A stretch of 64,000 nucleotides of DNA from Laguncularia racemosa. Its lineage: Eukaryota > Streptophyta > Magnoliopsida > Myrtales > Combretaceae. Below, in pieces: positions 23,424 to 34,841 of this stretch. Every line of letters starts with the position of its first letter. Position 1 is the stretch's first letter. The notes beneath the pieces were generated by a model. That model worked only from the letters and a program-made list of their open reading frames with translations, was not told the origin of the DNA and did not search any database. The position numbers were made by a program, and so were the translations under genes. Where the stretch lies: NCBI GenBank assembly GCA_037954665.1, contig JBBMOL010000243.1:336535-400534 (forward strand). Reading direction: 5' to 3'.

Positions 23424-24394
23424 TAAAACAAGAGAGATCCGTCATTGAACTTCTGGTGCCCATTGTTCTGACCATATTGAAACTTGTAACTAGTATATCT
23501 AGTTGAAATTTAGTAGTTAATCTAAATACAACGGATTTTTAATCCCAGTGTTTAACAATCAAAAGAAAAATACTTAATCCATAAGGAAAAACATTCATTT
23601 AAACTTCATTGGTTATTAGCAAGTATAATCTCCCCCAATTTTACTTCTCTAAACAAGATAACAAAAAGTGAAAGCATGTAGTATCCATTTTTTTCCTAGA
23701 ATTTCTCCCTTTTAAATTAGTCTTTATTTCACTTATTGTCCTATATTCACATTTTTTTTTATTTGCCTTAATTGACAGCGGAGTGAGACTTCACTCTTCT
23801 GAGGGACCAAAGCTCGCCCATGTCAACCTGGCTTTCATTAAGGTACTAAATTTTTGCCTTTCCACCCTTCTCGTTATTGTGAATTCATTGAGTCGACACA
23901 TCTTGGGCTCATCGCCTAAGTGACCAGGTTTTAAAGGGACCCCTACGAACTCTTCCTCACACTAACATTTAAGATTGGATACTCTTAACTCACTTTCTTG
24001 AGTCATTGGAGTAAAGGCTTTTTTTTTTTTTTTTTAAGGGATCACTAAGTAAAATATTTCCTTTACCTCTTTCACTAGGTGTTAAGGTATTCTCAAAGAA
24101 ATTTCAAGAGAAATTTATCCCAACCAATTTTTCCTTGAAGTAAACTTGCTTGTTTTTTTAACTTAAGGACTCAATCTCAAGTTCAAAGGCTAAACATAGG
24201 GTAAACCCGTTCTCTAGAGATTTTACTATTAAATTTTAACTATGTAAACTAGTCACAACAGTTGGCGAGTGGGGCACCATTCTAAGTCAATTTCAAGATT
24301 TCATTGATGATAAACACTTAAGGACATAAATAAAGCATGGGAATTGTAAGCTCATGATGTGTGCAATCAATCATTATACTTCTACATTTATAAT
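23424..24394 (-). other. A conserved noncoding region between PPT modules
   Basis: No credible ORF. It contains blocks shared with C (and partly B), such as TTAAACTTCATTGG near 23600 and, near 23885-24010, CATTGAGTCG, CTCATCGCCTAAGTGACC, GGTTTTAAAGGGACC, CCTACGAACT and ATACTCTTAACTCA. A T-rich run is at 24019-24036. Confidence 0.65.
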
Positions 24395-24432
24395 CCCTTC
24401 CCCACACTTAAATTGGACAATGTCCTCATTGT
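24395..24432 (-). promoter_or_regulatory. A PPT module 2 (internal): PPT-like tract plus hairpin
   Basis: The plus strand has CCCTTCCCCACACTTA (24395-24410), then stem ACAATG (24417-24422) / CATTGT (24427-24432) with loop TCCT. Equivalent modules lie at 39616-39657 in B and 57633-57674 in C with changed but still paired stems. Confidence 0.75.
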
Positions 24433-24639
24433 TCCTATAATAGCACAAAATTAAGGAAAAGAATGTCAATGCAAAAATTGAAACACTAGTACTTCCCTAG
24501 TGTAAAATTTTTCATCAGCAAGAAAATTCCTCCCAAAATGTGTGTCATCCTTGGAGTGTCTTGAATGCACCAGCGGCTCTTATCCAGCCTTGAATTAGAT
24601 TGTTTTTTATATATATCAACGAAACTAAAACACTATTGT

Positions 24640-25826
24640 ATATACTTATTGAGCATGGGCTGCCTCCCATGAAGCGCTTAGTTTATAGTTGCTAGCCCAA
24701 CTTTTCCAGTTCAAGTTCTCGAATCTCCTAAATCCACAGTTGTGGCATTTCTATCAACATGTTCCCCTTCATAGTAATGTTTGAGAAGATAACCGTTTAC
24801 TTTGAAAGTACGGTTGTCTTCTGCCTTCAACTCAACTGCACCATAAGGAAACACATTAACAATTTCGAAGGGTCCAGACTATCGTGATTTCAACTTACTT
24901 GGGAATAGCTTCAAGCGGGAGTTGTATAGTAAGACCTTTTGACCAGGGAAAAATTCTCGCCTCACGATGTTCTTATCATGCCATCGCTTTGTTCGTTCTT
25001 TGTAAATTTTGGCATTTTCATATGCTTCTTCTCTCAATTCAGCCATCTGATTTAGTTGAAGCAATCTTTTTTCACCTGCAGCTTTCTCATCAAAGTTAAG
25101 GTATTTAATAGCCCAGTATGCCTTGTGCTTGAGCTCTATTGGTAAGTGACATGATTTACCAAAAACAATCTTGTATGGGGACATTCCTATAGGGGTTTTA
25201 AACGCTGTTCTATAAGCCCATAATGCATCGTCGATTTTTAAAGACCAATCTTTCCTGGATACATTGACATTCTTTTCTAAAATTCGCTTAATTTCCCTAT
25301 TGGATACCTCAACCTGCTTACACGTTTGTGGATGATAAGGGGTGGCAATTTTGTGAGTAACTCCATATTTTAATAATAATTTCTCAAATTGCCTGTTACA
25401 AAAATGTGTTCCCCCATCACTTATTTTAGCTCTAGGTATCCCAAATCTTGAAAATATATTCTTTTTCAAAAATTTAATGACAACCCTACTGTCATTAGTT
25501 TGTAGAGCAACTGCCTCTACCCATTTCGAAACATAATCAACAACTAAAAGAATATATTTGTTTGAAAAAGATGAGGGAAAAGGACCCATAAAGTCGATTC
25601 CCCAAACGTCAAAAAGCTCAATTACAAGTATATTATTTTGTGGTAATTTGTGTCTTCTAGAAATGTTGCTAGTCCTTTGACATTGAGCACAAGACATGAT
25701 GTAGTTCCTGCAATCACTGAACAACCTGGGCCAATAAAATCCACATGATAAAATTTTAGCTGCCGTTTTCTCTACACCAAAGTGACCTCTTGCCTCTCTA
25801 GAATGACAATGCTGTATAATGCTAAG
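24640..25826 (-). pseudogene. A integrase
   Basis: In frame with the RNase H region after one TAG at 25827-25829. The zinc-binding domain is at about 25815-25680 (HCHSREARGH..., then CAQCQ). Core: VWGIDFMGPFPSSF carries catalytic Asp near 25600, ISDGGTHFCN the second Asp near 25420, and VEVSNREIKRI the Glu near 25310; all three are present. The C-terminal GMSPYKIVFGKSCHLPIELKHKAYWAIK is the Athila signature. A single TAG at 24879-24881 precedes the SH3-like tail SGPFEIVNVFPYG and a terminal ALHGRQPM-type tail near 24670. Apart from two stops the domain is complete. Confidence 0.9.
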
Positions 25827-25829
25827 CTA

Positions 25830-26678
25830 ATCACTTTTAGGTACACACCGTCTAATTATTTGGTATGCATAATTTTTAAAGAGATATGGTTCATCCCAAA
25901 AATAAAACTTCACATCATGTAAAAATTTCTTTTTCTGTTGGTAGGATAAACCATATGGAGTGATTTTGCTAACCAAATAATTAACGATATCAGCATACCA
26001 AGGTAATCCTTGAACTTCTACTACATGCAATTGTTCATCAGGGAACTTTTCATTTATAGGTGAATCAAAACAATTGGATTCAAGACGGGATAAGTGATCA
26101 GCCACCACATTTTCAGTTCCCTTCTTATCTTTAATTTCCGGGTTAAATTCTTGCAGTAGTAGAATCCATCGAATTAGCCTAGGTTTAGCCTCAGCTTTAG
26201 CAAATAAATACTTAAGGGCAACATGGTCAGTATATACTATGATTTTAGAACCTATTAGATAAGGCCGGAATTTATCGCATGCAAATATGACTGCTAAAAG
26301 TTCTTTTTCAGTTGTGGCATAATTCCTTTGGGCCTCATTTAAGGTTCTGCTCACATAGTATATTACATGAAATGACTTATCTTTCCTTTGCCCAAGTACT
26401 GCTCCTACAGCATAGTCACTGGCATCGCACATCAACTCGAAGGGAAGCTCCCAATCAGGTGCAACAATCACTGGTGCAGTAGTGAGCTTCTCCTTCAATA
26501 GATTAAATGCCTGCAAACAATTATCATAAAAAACAAAGGCAGGATCTTTTTCTAATAAATTACAAAGAGGTCTTGAGATTTTAGAGAAGTCCTTGATAAA
26601 TCTCCTGTAGAAGCTAGCATGTCCCAAGAAGCTTCTGATTCCTTTCACTGTAGTAGGTGGTGGTAGCTTCTCTATCAC
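25830..26678 (-). pseudogene. A RNase H and connection domain
   Basis: Open frame of 283 residues: LPPPTTVKGIRSFLGHASFYRRF (connection), then FELMCDASDYAVGAVLGQ near 26440-26385 with the first RNase H Asp, TTEKELLAVIFACDKFRPYL near 26320-26265 with Glu, and YTDHVALKYL near 26245 with Asp. Then NVVADHLSRLE near 26110-26080. All catalytic positions seem kept. It continues in frame with RT upstream and integrase downstream, separated by single TAG stops. Confidence 0.9.
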
Positions 26679-26699
26679 CTCTATTTTTGCCCTGTCAAC

Positions 26700-27627
26700 C
26701 TCAATTCCCTACTTAGATACTTTGTGCCCTAAGACTATTCCCTCTCTTATCATGAAATGGCATTTTTCCCAGTTAAGAAGTAGATTAGTTTCCTTGCATC
26801 TCTTAAGCACACATCCTAAATTTGTCAGACATGTTTCGAATGACTTCCCAAAAACAGAAAAATCATCCATGAATATTTCAATAAAATTTTCTATCATGTA
26901 GAAAATATTGACATCATGCATCTTTGAAATGTAGCTGGTGCATTACAAAGACCAAAGGGCATTCTCCTAAAAGCAAATGTGCCATAGGGACAAGTAAAGG
27001 TGGTTTTCTCCTAGTCCTCGGGTGCTATATGGATTTGATTGTAACCAGAATAACCATCTAAAAAGCAGTAATAATCATGCCCTAGCAAGTTTTTCTAACA
27101 TCTGATCTATAAAAGGGAGGGGGAAATGATCTTTGCAGGTAGTATCATTCAATTTTCTATAGTCTATACAGACTCTCCAACCAGTTACAGTGTGAGTGGG
27201 AATTAATTCATTAGCCTCATTTTTTACTACAGTCATACCACCTTTTTTTGGTACAACTTGGATAGGACTAACCCATTTACTATAAGAAATTGGAAAAATA
27301 ATGCCTGCATCTAACAACTTAAGCACTTTTTTTTTTTACAACTTCCTTAAGAGTTGGGTTAAGTCTTCGTTGTGGTTGTACTGTAGGTTTACACTCAGTT
27401 TCAAGAAATATTCTATGAGTACAAATTGAAGGGCTAATTCCCTTAATATCAGCAATGGTCCACCCGATAGCTTCCTTATGTTCTCTTAGAACATCCAAAA
27501 GTTGTTGCTCTTGATCACCTATTAAAGAAGAAGAAACAATTACTGGCAAAGTAGCATTTGTTCCAAGATATGCATATTTCAAATGACTAGGTAATGGTTT
27601 AAGCTCAAGCACCGGGGGTTGTGTCAA
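26700..27627 (-). pseudogene. A reverse transcriptase
   Basis: The N-terminal part is at 27627-27340 (LLDVLREHKEAIGWTIADIKGISP, then QPQRRLNP). A frameshift occurs at the T-run near 27327-27338. Then SKWVSPIQVVPKKGG and WRVCIDYRKLNDTT near 27180-27130. The middle near 27075-26925 has a stop and a damaged FCDGYSG-like region. The catalytic box FMDDF lies near 26865, in EIFMDDFSVFGKSF as in other Athila RTs. The C-terminal WEKCHFMIREGIVLGHKVSK ends at a TAG near 26709. Confidence 0.87.
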
Positions 27628-27693
27628 TGACGGAATTGGTTTCTTTTCAGTGGTCCCCAGCTCCTCATAGTGTCAAGTCTTGAATTCATAAAC

Positions 27694-28473
27694 TTATTCA
27701 GCACGTTCTTCTTGGGGTTCATTCTCATCATCACTCCAATCATCTAAATCCCTAAAAACCGACTCCATCGTGTCCACACCTGCATTCTCTTCCATGAACT
27801 CACAGGAAAGCTCATCAACAATATCAATAGTGTAACAAGATTTACAGTCATCAAATTTCTTTGCAGCCTCATACACATTAAATGTGACTTGTTCATCCAT
27901 AACTCTCAAAGTAAGCTTACCTTGTTCCACATCAATTAATGCCTTACCTATTTCCAGGAATGGTCTTCCTAAGATCATGGGTACCTCTCTATCTTCTTCC
28001 ATTTCCAGGACTATAAAATCAACTGGAAAGATGAATTTGTCCACTTTTACTAGGACATTCTCCACTATATCCTTTGGGTACTTGACACTTCTATCCGCAA
28101 GTTGTAAGGTGACATGTGTCTCCTTACATTCTCCAAGTCCTAGTTTTCTGAAAATGGACAGAGGCATTAAATTTATACTTGCACCAGAATCTATAAGTAC
28201 TTTATCAAAATGAAAATTACCAATAGTGCAAGGAACAGTAAAACTTCCCTGATCTCTTTGTTTTCTTGGCAAATTGGGTAAATTCCTCTGTAAGATCATA
28301 GAACACTCCCTTGTAAGCATTACAGATTCATTCCCATCTATCTTTCTCTTCTTGGTGAGCAAATCCTTCATGAATCTAGCATATGAAGGCATTTGCTGAA
28401 GTGCCTCTGCAAAAGGAATGTTAATTTGCAACTTTTTAAAGACTTCTAAAAATTTAGCAAATTGTGAATCCAA
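27694..28473 (-). pseudogene. A aspartic protease and upstream linker
   Basis: Open frame of 259 residues. The N-terminal QFAKFLEVFKKLQINIPFAEALQQMPSYA and ARFMKDLLTKKRK are the conserved Athila gag-protease linker. The protease core starts near 28225 with CTIGNFHFDKVLIDSGASIN; DSG near 28185 holds the catalytic Asp. The flap region DRSVKYPKDIVENVLV and the C-terminal MILGRPFLEIGKALIDV follow. Two stops at 27694 and about 27675 separate it from RT. It cuts the polyprotein during particle maturation. Confidence 0.9.
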
Positions 28474-28484
28474 TTGTTGTTGCT

Positions 28485-29999
28485 TCAGCCTTCTAGGAAA
28501 GGAATAGGAGGAACATATGCTTTCACTTTTGGTGAATTTTGCTTTAGTTCCTCTTCCTTTTGTTTCCCTTTATCTTTCTCTAGGTTAACCTCCTCTTCCT
28601 CAAGTTTCTTATCAACTAATTCCTTACCACTTCTTAGCATAATAGCATTTACACCCTTAGGATTCTGCTCAGTATTGCTAGGTAAAGACCCAGATGGTCT
28701 ATTACTCAACTGTTGAGACATTTGACTAAGCTGATTTTCAAGATTCCTAATGGTGGCTTGTTGATTTTGCAACATTGTGTCAGTCTTTTGCATATAACTT
28801 ATCATGAGTTCTTCCATTTTAGACTGACCTTGCTGAGAAGAGGTATTATGATTAGGATATTGTTGATGGGGAATATTATGATTAGGACCTTGCTTTTGAA
28901 ATCCAGGGGGTTTAAGTGCATTGTTATCATTTCTCCATGAGAAATTTGGATGATTACGCCACCCTGGATTGTAGTGGTTTGAATAAGGTCATTGATTTCC
29001 TCTTTGGAAATTGTTGACAAAATTTACTTGCTCTCCATGGGATGAGGAGGAAAAGTTTCCAGATGGGCACTCAAGAGTTGAGTGTGGTCCTAAGCATAAC
29101 TTACAACAAGAAATTTGATTAACATTAAAAGAAGGTGCAAAGGTTAGTTTACTTACCTGGGCGGTAAGAGTAGAAATCTGAGCTGTTAAGGTGTCCATGT
29201 CATTGACAGATGCCACTCTAGACTTACCTATTTCATGTTGCCAATTATGTGCACTAGAGGCCATTTCATCTATCAAAGCACTAGCCTCATCATACGTCTT
29301 ACTCATTAGTGCACCACTAGAAGCAGCATCTACTAGAGATCCCAATGTCTTATCTAAACTGAGATAGAAAATCTCAATAAGGAGATTATCTGGTAGTCCA
29401 TGATGGGGGCATTTTCTAATTGCCTCCTTGAATCTTTCCCATGCTTCATAAAGTGAATCACCACTAAACTTAGTGAAGTTTGTGATGTCATTTCTTAACC
29501 TAGCAGTTCTAGCTGGTGGAAAAAATCTCCTTAAAAATTTAGATGAGAGATCAACCCAAGTGGTTACAGAGTCTTGTGGCAATGAATTGTACTAAGCCCT
29601 AGCTTTTTCTCTAAGTGAAAACGGAAAAAGTTGTAGCCTAATTACATCATCAGATACATTATTCATTTTCGCTGTATTACAATATTGAAGAAATACTGCA
29701 ATATGCTCATTAGGACTTTCATTTGGATATCCTCCAAATTGATTTGATTGAACCATTTGAATGAGTGTTGGTTTTAACTCAAAATTGTTAGCCTGAATTG
29801 CCGGTCTTCTTATTGCAGGACCTGAAACAACAGGTATCGTGTATTCCCGAAGTGCTCTACCAACACCCTGAATCCGATTGTTGTTCTCATCTACCATGTT
29901 CTCTTCTTCCTTTCTTCTCTGCTCTCTTCTAAGTTGTCGCAAGGTGCGTTTTATCTCAAGATTAATTGGTAGAAGTTCAGCACTTCTACTCTTGCGCAT
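28485..29999 (-). pseudogene. A gag
   Basis: The start ATG at 29999 lies about 120 bp after the PBS. The N-terminus LEIKRTLRQLRREQRRKEEE matches the C element N-terminus. Capsid core: FELKPTLIQMVQSNQFGG, LFPFSLREKARA, then TAG at 29592 where Trp is expected, then LPQDSVTTWVDLSSKFLRRF and RKCPHHGLPDNLLIE. A zinc-like CCKLCLGPHSTLEC lies near 29110. A second stop is at 28989-28991. A coiled coil (NQQATIRNLENQLSQMSQQL) lies near 28760-28700, then MLRSGKEL. A 1-nt frameshift near 28495 separates it from the protease frame. Confidence 0.9.
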
Positions 30000-30120
30000 A
30001 AAAAGAACCTTAAAGAGAACAGAAAACGATCACACAATGAAAAAAAATAAAATTAAATAACAAAATAATTGCGCCTAAATTAACAATAGAATCTGAAGAT
30101 GGTCTAATATTAATCAATCT

Positions 30121-30135
30121 CCGGCAATGGCGCCA
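30121..30135 (-). promoter_or_regulatory. A primer-binding site (tRNA-Asp type)
   Basis: The plus strand CCGGCAATGGCGCCA reverses to TGGCGCCATTGCCGG, one base off the TGGCGCCGTTGCCGG found in B and C. That is complementary to the 3' end of plant tRNA-Asp. It lies 6 bp from the 5' LTR, as usual for Athila. Confidence 0.85.
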
Positions 30136-30141
30136 AAAACT

Positions 30142-31652
30142 TGATCCACGTAAAAAGAGATATAAAATGAGCGTGAATAAATACTGGCAAGTGTACCGGA
30201 TCGGATCAAGTAATATAGTGAGAGAAGAGTGTCGAACCACAAAGATTGATTAAGTAATAGACCTATATCAATTTCTACTATTATTTAGGCAATGACATTT
30301 GATGAGATCAAATGTGAATGAATTATGCTAAATGCTCAAAAAGAGAATTGTGTTTGAAAAAGGATGAATTGATGGTGGGAAATTAGAATCCACCCTAATT
30401 CTACTAATCATATTGCCTTCATGTTATAATAACTCATAACTATATGGATTTTCACAAGAAATTGACAAAACCTTAATCCCTTTTCAAGTTTTAAAGTAAC
30501 ATTACCCCAATTTAATTTAATAGCTCCCGCTAATTAAAATCAATGGAGGATTCTAATTCACAATCATAAATTTCCCAATTATATGATTGCCTAATATCTT
30601 TAAAATAATTTCTCCTAATCCCTTAGTGAAAAATTTAATAAAAATATTGCATGAAACACTTATGTCAATTTCTAATAAAATTCAGTAACGCTGCTTCCAC
30701 ATGAATTATTAAATCTTACTTAGGAATTCCTGATAAAACCTAAATTTCCCTTTTGAGTCATTTACATTCCTATGCATTGATTTAAATTACAAAATACAAT
30801 TCATAGCAAGACTTCTTATATGAAAATTCCGTATATCTATATGTCCTATAACATGAATACAATGATCATTTTAGTTTGAATTATGGCTTCATCATGTTTC
30901 CCACAAGGATGATTTAGAACATTATGGTATGAATTGCATAAAAACAATTGAAATAAATAGGTGCAATGGAATTCTTATTGAATAACAAGAATAAACTAAT
31001 AAATGGCATAAAAGAAAATAAAGTAAATGAAACAAGTGCTATAATCTTCAAGAGTTGTAGAACTTCAATCTTCCGAAATGATTCCTAGAATTCTTCAATT
31101 GAGAGCAAACTTCAGCAAAATAACATTCTTTCTTCAAACTAAAATTTGGAATAACATGAAATGTGAAAGAATTAAAGAGAATATAAAATCCTAAAGTTCC
31201 TAAGGGAATTTTAATGATTCAAAAGGAAAACAAAGGATGCTAAAACAAAGGATGATAACATGGATGCTAAAACAAATGATTCTAAAATAAAGGATGATCA
31301 CAAGGTTCACACATGGGGCCTATTTATAGATCTAAAGAGGAGGAGGATAAGGTTGATCTGATGAGGAATTGAGTCAGCAAATTAATTAAGATACGATTTT
31401 GGAGAGATTTTCGCAATGGATATCAGAGGACCATTGTAGGTCGGCTCAAGGCCGGCGACTTTGATGCCTTATGAAGCCTGGTTTAATGTAGGCCGGCTTA
31501 AGGCCGGCTCAAGGCCAGCCTAAGGTCGGCGGCCTTCAATGCAATCCTTCACTCGCTTCTTCAATTTTGTGAAAAACTCCTCCAATTAACTTGTAATTTA
31601 CTTTTAGGTCCTCAAAACCTGAATTTTCTCAATAAACCCCATTAAATATCAT
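30142..31652 (-). repeat. A 5' LTR (right), outer end deleted
   Basis: It matches the left LTR from TGATCCACGTAAAAAG up to AATATCAT at 31652, then switches abruptly to G1 LTR sequence. About 50 bp of the LTR start (sense) are missing. The GGCCGGC cluster at 31435-31530 differs in repeat number from the left LTR. Confidence 0.9.
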
Positions 31653-31811
31653 GTCTTTCATCCTGATTGTGGCGTCAATAGAATATACCAAGGTTCTTGC
31701 CTCACCTATAGGTAATGGGTTGCGGTTCCATTTGATTGTTTTGGCATCTTGGGTTGCAATTCCAAACGTATTGGTATAGGGTTTCGTCACACGTGAGCGT
31801 GGTTCGTATTA
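31653..31811 (+). repeat. G1 5' LTR, last 159 bp only
   Basis: It matches the end of the 3' LTR from GTCTTTCATCC (compare 48399) to GGTTCGTATTA, with terminal TA in place of CA. The upstream ~610 bp are missing at the junction with A. Confidence 0.9.
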
Positions 31812-31814
31812 GTT

Positions 31815-31827
31815 TGGTATCAGAGCC
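31815..31827 (+). promoter_or_regulatory. G1 primer-binding site (initiator tRNA-Met)
   Basis: TGGTATCAGAGCC, complementary to the 3' end of plant initiator tRNA-Met, 3 bp after the LTR. Confidence 0.92.
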
Positions 31828-32301
31828 TAGGTTTGTTAAACATCAGTTCGATTTGAGAAAGGTAACATCAAAACCCTAACTCCAATCGTTCATATCAATT
31901 GTTCATAACAAGTTTCGTATTACCGTCGCTTCATACTCAAGTCCATAGTGTTAATTGTTTCTTGAGTAGTGTAGTTCATCCTATTAATCTTGTTATAAAA
32001 AAAAAGTCACAAAAAAAAAAGAAAACGTGAACAAAGGAACGAAAACAAAGACAACAAAAGGAAAGAAAAAGGAAAATTCCAGCCCGGAGAGTTTGTTCTT
32101 GAATTCTACGGAAGAATTTGGTATAGTTTGGATTAGTTCCAAGAGAATTGAGAAGAGGGATTAGTGAGTTGATAACATCGTTGTTGTGAGAATACACGAG
32201 TGATTGAGGGCTATCCTTCTTTGAGTGAAACACATGAGGGAGTGAATCGTGAGGCTTAATCCTATATATTTGTGTTAGTACAAACCTCTATTGCAGGAAC
32301 T
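31828..32301 (+). other. G1 leader
   Basis: About 470 bp between PBS and gag. Purine-rich (AAAGAAAAAGG-like) around 32000-32080. No protein evident. It would hold dimerisation and packaging signals, which cannot be pinned down by eye. Confidence 0.5.
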
Positions 32302-34383
32302 ATGTCTAGGTAACATTCTCCTGAAGGTGAGAGGGGGAGGTTTGATGTTAGGTTAGTGATTGAGGCGTTGAGCATGAGATGAAGAGGATGTTTCAGGAGG
32401 GAATGGAACAAATTCATGTGACGGTGGAGCAAAAACTAGAGCAATCTAAAAACATCTTTCAAGGACGTAAGAGGGAGAGTTGTTCTAAGAGAGGACAAAG
32501 GGGTGGAGATGAAATTTCTGATGATGAATTTGATGAACCTTCTATCGGGAGTTATAGAGGTTATGGTGGTAGGAATAGAGGAACTAGGGATTAGGAATAT
32601 AGAGGAGATAGGAATAGAGAGGATAATCAATTGAGTAGTATAAAGATGAAGATTCCTCCTTTCCAAGGGAAGAATGATCCCGAAGCATAGTTAGAGTAGG
32701 AGAAGAAGGTAGAGATGGTGTTTAATTGTCACAATTATAGTGGGAGAAAGAAAGTGAAGCTTGTTGCCATTGAGTTTTCAGATATGCCATAGTGTGGTGG
32801 GATCAACTGATGTTGAATAGAAGAAGGAATGGTAAAACACCCATTAAGTCTTGGGAAGAGATGAAGAGGGTGATGAAGAAGCGGTTTGTTCCTGCTTACT
32901 ACTATCGTGAATTGCACAACAAATTGCAAACTCTTAAGTAGGGAAGCCGAAGTGTGGATGAATATTTCAAGGAGATGGAGGTTACTATGATTAGAGCAAA
33001 CGTTGAGGAGGATAGAGAGGCTACCATGGCTAGATTTCTTGCTGGGTTGAATAGAGAGATGCAAAATGTAGTAGAATTGCAACATTATGTGGAATTAGAA
33101 GATATGGTTCACATGGCTATAAAGGTTGAGAACCAACACAGGAGGAAAGGTAGTAGTACTACACGGTTTCAACAGGGTACTGGCTCATCTACTTGGAAGA
33201 CTAACCAATGGAAGAAGGAAGAAAAGTCTTTACCCACCAAGCCAAAAGGAGAGCAGAAGCAAGCGGGTTCTACTCTTGGTAATCAAGGTAAACCTGATTC
33301 TTCTACTCCTAGAAATTGTGACATTAAATGTTTTAAATGCCAAGGCAGAGGTCATATTGTGATGAGATCCATGATGAGAGCCAAGCCGGAAGAAGAAATG
33401 TGGATCCTCTTGAAGTGTCGCCTGGACCGATCACAAGAAATCAAGCGAAACGATTCGAGGAAGCACTTAACAGGTTGATAAAGGTTGTCCATGAAGCCAG
33501 AAAGGATTGGAGCAATCATGAAGTTGGAACGGATTGGAACAACCATGGGAAGACCCTTACTTTTGTACAAGTCACACTAGACACGGGATGAAGAGGGTGT
33601 GTATTTTCAAGGCACGGCCGTGTAGAAATCTCAAGATTGCACAGAATCATACACGGCCAGACACACGGCTAAAAGGCACGGCCGTGTATGGAGTCAAGCA
33701 AATCCATAGAAAGATACACGTCTAGAAGTATACTGGCCGTGTATCTCTTCAAGGCCGGCTCAAGGTCGCTGGCCTTCATTCCTACGCCGTCGGCCTTCAT
33801 GTTTACACCATCGGCTTTCTTGTTCTGTTTTCGTGTTTTTACGCAACTTATCTAAGTTATGTCGTTTTGGGCTTTAATGTCACGCATTGTAAACCCTAAT
33901 ATAAGCTCCTAGGGTTAGAATACAGAGATAGAACATACATCTTAGAACATTAAACATCTTTGAGAGGCTCATCTCTTGGTTCTTCAAGAACTAACTAGAA
34001 CTTATCGGATTAATTTCCGTAGCGTTCATCCCGACTTATCAATCGGTCTTTCATCCCGATTGTGGCATCTTCACATTATACCAAAGTTCTTGTCTCGCTT
34101 ATAGACAACGGGTCACGGTTTCCACTTTAGGTATTTGGGCGTCTTAGGTAACGAATTTTCGAACGTATCGGTATTGGGTTTCGTCACGGGTTGGCGTGGT
34201 TCGTATCATATTGCTAGTCAATGTCCGAATAGACATGTTATGATTCTGCGTGATGATGGTAAGTATGAGACTGAGGAGGATAGTGAAGATGATGATATGC
34301 CTCTATTGGAGGATGCTAGTGATGACGAGGAGCCTGCAGTAGGGAAGTTAGTGGCAATAGTTAAGCGAGCTTTGAATATGTAG
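32302..34383 (+). pseudogene. G1 gag, split by solo LTR S2
   Basis: A likely start ATG at 32302 is followed at once by a stop. An Arg/Gly-rich segment is at 32379-32591. MKIPPFQGKNDPEA near 32646 precedes stops where Trp is usual. A 1-nt shift near 32780 leads to WWDQL and MKRVMKKRFVPAYYYRELHNKL. A TAG near 32938 replaces Gln, then the core LAGLNREMQNVVELQHY near 33043-33090. The zinc knuckle CFKCQGRGHI at 33331-33358 is cut by S2 inside the motif; its last Cys lies after S2 at about 34219-34221. An acidic tail (EEDSEDDDMPLLEDASDDEE) follows, then a stop at 34381. Confidence 0.85.
33360..34208 (+). repeat. solo LTR S2, G1/S1 family
   Basis: TGATGAGATCC...TTCGTATCA, flanked by perfect TATTG duplications (33355-33359 and 34209-34213). 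Close to S1. It keeps the pol-tail coding stretch (DPLEVSPGPITRNQAKRFEE) in its first 230 bp and has a GC-rich cluster at 33613-33815 combining CACGGCCGTG and GGCCGGCTCAAGG words. It sits inside the gag zinc knuckle of a related element. Confidence 0.93.
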
Positions 34384-34389
34384 GTGAAG

Positions 34390-34841
34390 GAAAAGAGCAG
34401 GTGCAACGAGAAAATATCTTTCATACTAGATGTTATCTAGGTGACCATATTTGCAATTTGATCGTTGATGGGGGGAGTTGCACTAATGTAGTGAGTACTT
34501 TCATTGTTGAGAGGTTGGGGCTCAAGACCACTAAACACCCTAGCCCATATAAATTGCAGTGGCTGAATGATAGTGGTGGGACTAAGGTGAGTGAGCAAGC
34601 CTTAATTGCTTTTCGCATTGGTAGGTATGGGGATGAGGAGTTATGCGATGTAGTGCCGATGCAGGCGTGTCATGTGTTGTTGGGGAGGCCATGGCAGTTT
34701 GATAGAAAGGTTATTCATGATGGTTTTTCTAACAAGTATACACTTGTTCACCATGGCAAAAGCTATAATCTTAAACCCTTAACACCTAAACAGGTGTATG
34801 AAGGATCAATTGCAGTTACAGCAATCTTTTGCAAAATATAA
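34390..34841 (+). pseudogene. G1 aspartic protease
   Basis: Open from about 34401 with FHTRCYLGDHICNLIVDGGS; the DGGSCTN active site is at 34467-34484 (this clade uses DGGS). Then ERLGLKTTKHPSPYKLQWLN, CDVVPMQACHVLLGRPWQFD near 34645-34700, and LKPLTPKQVYEG near 34770. It is shifted relative to gag by a frameshift near 34385 and ends in a stop at 34839-34841. The core looks intact. Confidence 0.88.

Larger units (their letters stand above)
21827..31652 (-). mobile_element. Athila-type gypsy element A
   Basis: Minus-strand order: 5' LTR (30142-31652, truncated), tRNA-Asp-type PBS, gag (29999-), protease, RT, RNase H, integrase (to ~24650), long noncoding region, two PPT-hairpin modules, 3' LTR (21827-23386). 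Protein motifs (EIFMDDFSVFG, GIDFMGPFPSSF, GMSPYKIVFGKSCHLP) are typical of Athila. The left flank 21822-21826 is CTCCC. The right duplication was lost in the deletion joining A to G1. Damage is mostly single stops plus two frameshifts, so it was probably intact fairly recently. An LTR of the same family starts at 63307 on the plus strand. Confidence 0.9.
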
